Shown one piece after another: positions 5,577 to 10,524 of a stretch of DNA of 10,524 nt (the stretch's first letter is position 1; each line of letters starts with the position of its first letter). The notes under the pieces were generated by a model. The model saw only the letters and a program-made list of their open reading frames with translations. It was not told the DNA's origin and did not search any database. The translations under genes and the position numbers were made by a program. This DNA comes from JBMNQS01 sp050944255 (GTDB lineage: Bacteria > Bacillota > Clostridia > Christensenellales > Maliibacteriaceae), in assembly GCA_050944255.1 (NCBI GenBank), contig JBMNQS010000070.1, positions 1-10,524 on the forward strand. The letters run 5' to 3'.

Positions 5577-6014
5577 ATGAGCCTGTTGAACCAAATGAAC
5601 ACCTTTTTGGCCGACCAGCAGATTTTCTACGTAAAGCTGCACAATTTGCACTGGTACGTGGCGGGAAGCGCCTTCTTTACCCTGCACGCCAAATTTGAGG
5701 AATTGTACGACCAGACGGCTACCGTCGTGGACGACGTAGCCGAGCGGATTCTCGCACTGGGGGGAAATCCCATCGGCAGCGCCAGGGGCGCTTTGGAGGC
5801 TTCCGGCATCGACGAGCTGAGCGATTCAAAAATTTCCGGCAGGGAAGCGGTCAAAATCCTTTTGGCGGACGTCAGGTCCCTCAGCGACGCCAGCCGCGAG
5901 ATCCGCGGCCTTGCCGCCGGGGAAGGCGACGGCGTCACTGAAGACCAGTTCAACAATTACGTCGGCGCCTACGAAAAACTGACATGGATGCTGGGGGCGT
6001 ATCTGGATGAATAA
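5577..6014 (+). CDS. dps: Dps-family ferritin-like DNA-protection/iron-storage protein
   Basis: This 145-residue protein is a four-helix ferritin-like chain. The first helix carries K20-LHNLH25-W, then 'TLHAKFEELYD' (35-45) and 'VVDDVAERILALGG' (50-63). The ferroxidase residues H25, H37, D52 and E56 have exactly the spacing of E. coli Dps H51, H63, D78 and E82. The position matching D67 is Glu41. Dps dodecamers oxidise Fe(II) with peroxide and store the iron, limiting Fenton damage. There is no extended Lys-rich N-terminus, so DNA binding is uncertain. The ATG at 5577 has AAAGGAG (5561-5567) nine bases upstream. An ATG three codons earlier touches the ribosome site. It has its own promoter and the operator at 5522, and is probably monocistronic. 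Confidence 0.93.
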   Translation: MSLLNQMNTFLADQQIFYVKLHNLHWYVAGSAFFTLHAKFEELYDQTATVVDDVAERILALGGNPIGSARGALEASGIDELSDSKISGREAVKILLADVRSLSDASREIRGLAAGEGDGVTEDQFNNYVGAYEKLTWMLGAYLDE

Positions 6015-6055
6015 CGGTCCTGTTGTTCCAAAGCGCCTTAACCTACCATAAACCC

Positions 6056-6086
6056 AGCGGGCGCTTCCATCGGCGGGGCGCCCGCT
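6056..6086 (+). terminator. Hairpin after dps
   Basis: AGCGGGCGC (6056-6064) pairs perfectly with GCGCCCGCT (6078-6086) around a 13-nt loop. It is followed only by TCATATT, so termination may be partial. Confidence 0.6.
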
Positions 6087-6120
6087 TCATATTGCGAATA
6101 TCATGAACCACGGACCGCTG

Positions 6121-6149
6121 TAGATAATGTTTCTCAAATACGGTACAAT
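6121..6149 (+). promoter_or_regulatory. Probable promoter of pflB-pflA
   Basis: TAGATA (6121-6126), 17-bp spacer, TACAAT (6144-6149). This would give a leader of about 130 nt before the pflB start. That leader holds ATTGCC-AAAA-GGCAAT (6214-6229) and a GC-rich CCGGC..GCCGG pairing just before the ribosome site. Confidence 0.5.
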
Positions 6150-6285
6150 AAACAAGATAAAGCGCGATGCTTTATACATCCTGACAACCCGTTTCGGATT
6201 CTGGGCAGGCCGAATTGCCAAAAGGCAATGGAAGACCGGCGCTGCTTGCAGGCCGGGGCGGCGCGCAGAAACGGAGGTAGAAAAA

Positions 6286-8520
6286 ATGAATTACGAGGCA
6301 TGGGATTCCTTTAAAGGCGGCAACTACACCCGCGAAATCGACGTACGCGACTTTATTCAGCAGAACTACACGCCCTATACGGGCGACGAAGGTTTCCTGC
6401 AGGGGGCCACGGACCGCACCCTGGCGCTTTGGGAAAAGGTGCTGGCCTGTTATGAGAAGGAGCGCGAGGCCGGCGGCGTACTGGACATTGACCCCAAGAC
6501 CATTTCCACCATCGTTTCCCACGAACCCGGGTACATCGATCAGGCACTGGAACAGATCGTGGGCCTGCAGACGGACGAACCGCTCAAGCGGGCCATCATG
6601 CCCTACGGCGGCATCAATATGATGGTCAAGAGCGCGGCCCACTACGGCAAGAGCATTCCCAAGGACCTTGAAGATACTTTCCGCACCATCCGCAAGACCC
6701 ACAACGACGGCGTCTTTGACGCCTACACATCCGAGATGCGCCGGGCGCGCAAGGCGGGGATCATCACCGGCCTTCCCGACGGCTACGGTCGTGGGCGGAT
6801 CATCGGCGATTACCGCCGGGTGCCCCTGTACGGCGTGGACCGGCTGATTGCGGACAAAGTGGAGCAGATGCATCAACTGGAGCTGGACGTACTGGTGGAG
6901 GACGGCATCCGCGCCCGCGAGGAGATCAACGACCAGATCGAGGCACTGAAGCATTTGAAAGCCATGGCGGCTTCCTACGGATTTGACATTTCCCGGCCCG
7001 CCTCCGATTCCAAAGAGGCGGTGCAGTGGCTGTACTTCGGGTATCTGGGGGCCATCAAGGAGCAGAACGGCGCGGCCATGAGTTTGGGGCGCGTATCGAC
7101 TTTCCTGGACATTTACTTTGAGCGCGACCTTCGCAAAGGCATCATCGACGAAAAGGCCGCGCAGGAACTGATCGACCATTTCGTGATGAAACTTCGCATC
7201 GTGCGTTTCCTGCGTACGCCGGAATACGACCAATTGTTCAGCGGCGATCCGGTCTGGGTGACCGAGGCCGTGGGCGGGATGGGCATGGACGGCCGCACGC
7301 TGGTGACGAAAACCAGCTACCGCATGCTGCACACGCTCACGACGCTGGGCCCGGCTCCCGAGCCGAACCTGACGGTACTTTGGAGCGGCAATCTGCCGCA
7401 GCCGTTCAAGTCCTACTGCGCGGCGCTGTCGATCAAGACCAGCTCCCTGCAGTACGAAAACGACGACCTGATGCGCGAGTACTGGGGCGACGATTACGCC
7501 ATCGCCTGCTGCGTATCGGCCATGCGGGTGGGCAAGCAGATGCAGTTTTTCGGCGCCCGCTGCAATCTGGCCAAGGCGCTGTTATACGCCATCAACGGCG
7601 GCAAGGACGAGCTCAGCGGCATACAGGTGGCGCCGCGTCTGGAGCCGGTGGGCGGCGACGTGCTGGACTACAACGAGGTGCGCGAAAAGTACGACGTGAT
7701 ACTGGACTGGGTGGCCAAACTGTACATCAACACCCTCAACGTGATCCACTTCATGCACGATAAATACTGCTACGAGGTGCTGGAGATGGCGCTGCACGAC
7801 AAGGACATCCTGCGCACCATGGCCTGCGGCATCGCGGGCTTGAGCGTGGTGGCGGACTCTTTGAGCGCCATCAAGTACGCCACGGTGCGCCCTGTCAAGA
7901 ATGAAGAAGGCATCATATACGACTTTGAGACCGAGGGCGATTATCCCAAGTTCGGCAACGACGACGACCGGGTGGACGCCATAGCCCGCGAGATCATCAA
8001 GCAGTTTATGGAGAAGCTGGAGAAGCACCCCACCTACCGGAACGCCAAGCACACGCTGTCGGTGCTGACCATCACCTCCAACGTGGTCTACGGCGAAAAG
8101 ACGGGCAACACCCCCGACGGGCGCAAGAAGGGCGAACCGTTTGCCCCGGGCTCCAACCCGATGCACGGCCGCGACACCCACGGCGCGCTGGCCACGCTGA
8201 ACTCCATTGCCAAGCTGCCCTACAAGTACGCGCTGGACGGCATTTCCTACACGTTTTCCATCGTTCCGCGGGCGCTGGGCAAGACTGAAGAGGAGCGCAT
8301 AGGGAACCTGTCGGGCATGCTGGACGGCTACTTCGCTCAGAAGGCGCACCATATGAACGTGAACGTATTTGACCGGGAACTGCTGCTGGACGCCATGGAG
8401 CATCCCGAGAAGTATCCGCAGTTGACCATCCGCGTATCGGGCTATGCCGTCAACTTTATCAAATTGACGCGCAAGCAGCAGCTTGACGTGATTAACCGCA
8501 CGATCCACACCACGGTTTGA
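6286..8520 (+). CDS. pflB: Pyruvate formate-lyase (formate C-acetyltransferase)
   Basis: This protein has 744 residues, close to the usual ~740-760. It converts pyruvate and CoA to acetyl-CoA and formate in mixed-acid fermentation, in the cytoplasm. The active-site pair is C408-C409 in 'YAIACCVSAMRVGK', and the radical glycine is G719 in RVSGYAVNF, 25 residues from the C-terminus, as in the E. coli enzyme. Other family blocks are present: 'GDYRRVPLYGVDRLI' (174-188), 'KTSSLQYENDDLMREYWGDDYAI' region before the cysteines, and NTPDGRKKGEPFAPG near 650. GGAGG (6273-6277) is eight bases before the ATG. A longer frame from 6127 reads through leader DNA. The gene is GC-rich with regular codon use and is complete. 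Its activase follows 16 bp downstream. The glycyl radical form is cleaved by O2, which makes flanking dps and sodA meaningful. Confidence 0.98.
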   Translation: MNYEAWDSFKGGNYTREIDVRDFIQQNYTPYTGDEGFLQGATDRTLALWEKVLACYEKEREAGGVLDIDPKTISTIVSHEPGYIDQALEQIVGLQTDEPLKRAIMPYGGINMMVKSAAHYGKSIPKDLEDTFRTIRKTHNDGVFDAYTSEMRRARKAGIITGLPDGYGRGRIIGDYRRVPLYGVDRLIADKVEQMHQLELDVLVEDGIRAREEINDQIEALKHLKAMAASYGFDISRPASDSKEAVQWLYFGYLGAIKEQNGAAMSLGRVSTFLDIYFERDLRKGIIDEKAAQELIDHFVMKLRIVRFLRTPEYDQLFSGDPVWVTEAVGGMGMDGRTLVTKTSYRMLHTLTTLGPAPEPNLTVLWSGNLPQPFKSYCAALSIKTSSLQYENDDLMREYWGDDYAIACCVSAMRVGKQMQFFGARCNLAKALLYAINGGKDELSGIQVAPRLEPVGGDVLDYNEVREKYDVILDWVAKLYINTLNVIHFMHDKYCYEVLEMALHDKDILRTMACGIAGLSVVADSLSAIKYATVRPVKNEEGIIYDFETEGDYPKFGNDDDRVDAIAREIIKQFMEKLEKHPTYRNAKHTLSVLTITSNVVYGEKTGNTPDGRKKGEPFAPGSNPMHGRDTHGALATLNSIAKLPYKYALDGISYTFSIVPRALGKTEEERIGNLSGMLDGYFAQKAHHMNVNVFDRELLLDAMEHPEKYPQLTIRVSGYAVNFIKLTRKQQLDVINRTIHTTV

Positions 8521-8536
8521 CGGGAGATCAGACGCA

Positions 8537-9298
8537 TTGAACAGGCATCATGAAACCGGCTTTGCGGCGGGAGAGAGCGGCCGCCTGCACTCCATTGAGA
8601 CCTTCGGCACGCTGGACGGGCCGGGCATCCGTGTGGTGCTGTTTTTCCAGGGCTGTCCGCTGCGCTGCGTCTACTGCCACAACCGCGACACATGGGACAG
8701 CCGCGGCGGGCGTATCTGGCAGGTGGAGCCGCTGAAGGATTTCGTGCTGCGCTACAAGCCCTACATGGAAAAGACCGGCGGCGGCGTCACGGCCACCGGC
8801 GGCGAGCCGCTGCTGCAGCATAAATTTATTACAAGGCTGTTTGAAGCGCTTAAAAAAGAGGGCGTGCACACGGCGCTGGACACCTCCGGCTACGGCGACG
8901 TGGATAAGCTGCAGCCGCTTTTTCGCGTCACCGACCTGGTGCTGCTGGATATAAAAGCAGTGGACCCGCTTTTGCATAAGAAACTGACGGGCCGGGACAA
9001 TGCGCCGATACTGGCCTTTGCCCAGGCGCTGTCACAGCAGGATATCCCCGTATGGATACGCCACGTGCTGGTGCCGGGGCTCACCGACGCAAAGGAAGAT
9101 TTACTGGCCCTGCGCCGCCTGGTGGAATCCCTGGGCAACGTGGAGCGCGTGGAGCTTTTGCCCTACCACACCATGGGCGCGTACAAGTGGAACCAGATGG
9201 GCTGCGACTACCCGCTTCAGGGCGTGCCCGAACCCACGGCGGAGCAGATGGCCCGGGCCTATGAAATCCTGGGAACATCTCCCCCTTCGAATCAATAA
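8537..9298 (+). CDS. pflA: Pyruvate formate-lyase activating enzyme (radical SAM)
   Basis: This protein has 253 residues (E. coli PflA has 246). 'SIETFGTLDGPGIRVVLFFQGC' is the family N-terminus. C40-PLR-C44-VY-C47 is the CX3CX2C cluster ligating [4Fe-4S], followed by HNRDTW. 'GGGVTATGGEPLLQ' holds the SAM-contacting GGE motif. LDTSGY, DLVLLDIK and 'WIRHVLVPGLTD' follow in order, then LLPYHTMG and 'KW..MGCDYPL' near the end. The enzyme abstracts hydrogen from G719 of the PflB encoded just upstream. The start is taken as TTG at 8537 with GGGAG ten bases before; no in-frame ATG lies before the conserved region. The operon ends in the terminator at 9321. Confidence 0.97.
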   Translation: MNRHHETGFAAGESGRLHSIETFGTLDGPGIRVVLFFQGCPLRCVYCHNRDTWDSRGGRIWQVEPLKDFVLRYKPYMEKTGGGVTATGGEPLLQHKFITRLFEALKKEGVHTALDTSGYGDVDKLQPLFRVTDLVLLDIKAVDPLLHKKLTGRDNAPILAFAQALSQQDIPVWIRHVLVPGLTDAKEDLLALRRLVESLGNVERVELLPYHTMGAYKWNQMGCDYPLQGVPEPTAEQMARAYEILGTSPPSNQ

Positions 9299-9320
9299 CC
9301 AACAGATTTTTTTACCACCC

Positions 9321-9351
9321 CGGGGGCCGTAATACGCGGCCCCCGCTTTTT
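9321..9351 (+). terminator. Terminator of pflB-pflA
   Basis: CGGGGGCCG, loop TAATACG, CGGCCCCCG, then CTTTTTATT: a perfect nine-pair GC stem with a T-run. Confidence 0.95.
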
Positions 9352-9374
9352 ATTCGTCTCCCGCGTTCAGGCAC

Positions 9375-9418
9375 AAAAAATCCGGCCCGCCTCCGGTTCT
9401 GCGCCGGTTGCGGGCCGG
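9375..9418 (-). terminator. Terminator of sodA
   Basis: Read on the minus strand, CCGGCCCGC (9410-9418) pairs with GCGGGCCGG (9382-9390), with an inner CCGG/CCGG pairing, then ATTTTTTGTG. It lies back to back with the pflA terminator, so the convergent operons are separated by two stems. Confidence 0.92.
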
Positions 9419-9459
9419 TTGTATTCAGTTTTCAGCATAGGATATCACCATCTTTTTGT

Positions 9460-10080
9460 TTATCTGCGCCGGTTCTCGTAGTTTTCAGCCACCTTGTTCC
9501 AGTCCACCACTTCAAAGAGTGCCTTGACGTAATCGGCGCGCAGGTTCCTGTACTTTAAGTAGTAGGCGTGCTCCCAGACGTCGATTCCGAAAATCGGCTG
9601 CCAGACGCCTTCGGTCTCCAGCAGGGGATTGTCCTGATTGGGGCTTGCCATAATCTGCAGTTCGCCCCCGGCGTTGGTCGCCAGCCACGCCCAGCCGGAA
9701 CCGAACTGGCCCATGGCGGCGGCGCTGATCCGGTCTTTGAAGGCGTCGAAGCCAGAAAAGGTTTCATTGATCTTTTCCGCCAGAAGGCCGGTGGGTTCCC
9801 CGCCCCCATCGGGCGAGAGATGCCCAAAATACAGGTTGTGGTTGTAGAGGCCTCCGCCGTTATTGCGTACCGCCGTCTTGACGTCCTCGGGGACGCTCTT
9901 TTTCCACTGCGCCAGCACCTCTTCAATGGGTTTCCCCACGATGCCGGCCTTTTCCGCCGCGTCGTTGAGGTTTTTGGCATAGGCGGCATGGTGTTTCGTA
10001 TAGTGCGTTTCCATCGTCAGCGCGTCGATATACGGCTGCAGCGCGTCAAACCCGTAGGCTAATTTTATCTGTTCAAACAT
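9460..10080 (-). CDS. sodA: Superoxide dismutase, Fe/Mn family, Mn-type features
   Basis: This protein has 206 residues and no signal peptide, so it is cytoplasmic. Metal ligands are H26 (METHYTKHH), H81 (in the NNGGGLYNHNLYF block), D167 and H171 in the signature DVWEHAYYLKY. G77 together with the later NQDNPL glutamine (Q149) is the Mn-SOD arrangement; Fe-SODs usually have the outer-sphere Gln at the earlier site. Mn use is therefore likely, though cambialistic activity cannot be excluded. FGSGW (126-130) is intact. The start ATG at 10078-10080 has AAAGGAG seven bases upstream. A start 22 codons earlier crosses the operator and ribosome site. The protein lacks a typical 'LP.LPYA' N-terminus, reading FEQIKLAYGFDALQP instead. 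It is monocistronic, convergent with pflBA, and probably co-regulated with dps. Confidence 0.95.
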   Translation of the reverse strand: MFEQIKLAYGFDALQPYIDALTMETHYTKHHAAYAKNLNDAAEKAGIVGKPIEEVLAQWKKSVPEDVKTAVRNNGGGLYNHNLYFGHLSPDGGGEPTGLLAEKINETFSGFDAFKDRISAAAMGQFGSGWAWLATNAGGELQIMASPNQDNPLLETEGVWQPIFGIDVWEHAYYLKYRNLRADYVKALFEVVDWNKVAENYENRRR

Positions 10081-10138
10081 GGTTATTCTCCTTTCACTGC
10101 CGGCGTAATCTGACCGATCCGCCCGCTGTTTTTCTGTG

Positions 10139-10154
10139 GTTAGCAATAGCTAAC
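10139..10154. promoter_or_regulatory. Palindromic operator in the sodA promoter
   Basis: GTTAGCAATAGCTAAC has arms identical to the dps site at 5522. On the transcribed strand it begins 12 nt after the -10 box, the same spacing as in dps, placing it over the start of transcription. A repressor bound here would block initiation. Confidence 0.8.
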
Positions 10155-10166
10155 TTCTATACTTGA

Positions 10167-10195
10167 ATTATACCTGCTTTGCCCGTAAATGTCAA
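10167..10195 (-). promoter_or_regulatory. Full-consensus promoter of sodA
   Basis: The minus strand reads TTGACA (10190-10195), 17-bp spacer, TATAAT (10167-10172). Every consensus base matches. Such a strong promoter would be expected to need a repressor, consistent with the operator just downstream. Confidence 0.95.
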
Positions 10196-10270
10196 ACATT
10201 CCAAGGATTTTTCACCTGTTGTTCACAATGCGGCGCGGCGCGTACCGGTCCCTTGAATCCCGGTCCCGCG

Positions 10271-10293
10271 AAAGCCCGGCGGCGGCTTTTTTC
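10271..10293 (+). terminator. Terminator-like hairpin 1 (orphan)
   Basis: AAAGCC, loop CGGCGGC, GGCTTT then TTTC. No plus-strand gene lies upstream, since sodA is divergent, so what it terminates is unclear. Confidence 0.45.
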
Positions 10294-10296
10294 GCA

Positions 10297-10323
10297 GCCG
10301 GATGCAGTCCGGCCGTCTTTTTT
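10297..10323 (+). terminator. Terminator-like hairpin 2 (orphan)
   Basis: GCCGGA, loop TGCAG, TCCGGC, then CGTC and TTTTTT. It follows hairpin 1 by three bases. The rest of the gap 10196-10270 shows no gene. Confidence 0.5.
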
Positions 10324-10335
10324 ATATGCGCGCTG

Positions 10336-10378
10336 TGTTATAATGATTGTACTGTCCGCCGCCCGCATATTGTATAAT
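10336..10378 (+). promoter_or_regulatory. Promoter region with PerR-box-like site
   Basis: TGT-TATAAT (10336-10344) is an extended -10. TTATAATGATTGTAC (10338-10352) matches the Bacillus PerR box TTATAATNATTATAA at 12 of 14 defined positions. A second TATAAT (10373-10378) may be the real -10, about 50 bases before the TTG start, but it lacks a well-spaced -35 (TTGTAC is 20 bp away). Confidence 0.4.
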
Positions 10379-10427
10379 GATATAAAATGCACACCGCTCG
10401 CTGCATGATGGTTGAGGAGGCTTTTTC

Positions 10428-10524
10428 TTGCACATCATTCCCATTGAAAAAAAGCATATCGATTCCTATTGGCAGGCCTTTGACCAGATCGCTTCCGAGC
10501 GCATCTTCTTTGGCATCACCCGGG
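10428..10524 (+). CDS. Unidentified protein, N-terminal fragment (possibly GNAT acetyltransferase)
   Basis: A TTG codon at 10428 follows AGGAGG (10415-10420) by seven bases and opens a frame that runs off the window after 32 codons: residues HIIPIEKKHIDSYWQAFDQI, then ASERIFFGITR. The pattern of a short strand, 'h..sy..a.d.ias.E', resembles the first helix of GNAT N-acetyltransferases ('VA.Er'). That is only a weak resemblance on 32 residues, because the acetyl-CoA motif lies beyond the end. No ATG alternative fits the ribosome site. Confidence 0.5.
   Translation, partial: MHIIPIEKKHIDSYWQAFDQIASERIFFGITR

Noticed and set aside
6127..6285. N-terminal extension of PflB
   Set aside because: The conserved protein begins at 6286, which has its own GGAGG site. 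The upstream frame overlaps the promoter and leader.
6172..7332. Long minus-strand frame of 386 codons (and 7582-8508)
   Set aside because: These are antisense shadows produced by the GC-rich third-position codon use of pflB.
10163..10408. Plus-strand 81-codon frame beginning MNYTCFARK
   Set aside because: It covers the sodA promoter, two terminator-like hairpins and the next promoter, with no ribosome site.

Overview
The window looks like chromosomal DNA of a fermentative, low-to-mid GC Gram-positive anaerobe (Bacillota, probably Clostridia). The evidence is strong AGGAGG-type ribosome sites, sigma-A-like promoters, intrinsic terminators and a YdhG-type frataxin-fold protein, with pyruvate formate-lyase as a central enzyme. 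I cannot name the genus from sequence alone.

Layout. Positions 1-189 hold the end of a probable SAM methyltransferase. Positions 190-2035 form a patchy region: two diverged copies of a ~120-bp repeat (313-435 and 1751-1871) flank an AT-rich AbiV-like abortive-infection gene and a ydhG-like gene, both on the minus strand. Next come a GlsB/YeaQ-type small membrane protein with a strong terminator, then a two-gene heme module: a cytochrome b5-like lipoprotein and a small four-helix membrane protein with two HX13H pairs. A C-rich stretch of degenerate ~88-bp tandem repeats (3619-3895) precedes a stand-alone GyrI-like effector-binding protein. A SLOG-family gene overlaps a small HTH gene by 4 bp. 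Their promoter is covered by three 15-bp operator-like repeats.

The second half is oxygen and fermentation biology. dps is followed by the pflB-pflA operon, which ends at a strong terminator. A Mn-type superoxide dismutase gene lies beyond it on the minus strand, and the start of an unrecognised, possibly GNAT-like gene closes the window.

The most notable signal is a GTTAGC-N4-GCTAAC palindrome. It occurs twice, in the dps and sodA promoters, exactly 12 nt downstream of each -10 box. This suggests one regulator controls the iron-storage gene and the superoxide-dismutase gene on either side of the oxygen-sensitive glycyl-radical enzyme. A PerR-box-like site also overlaps a promoter-like element upstream of the last gene. 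I found no tRNA, rRNA, CRISPR array, transposase or integrase.
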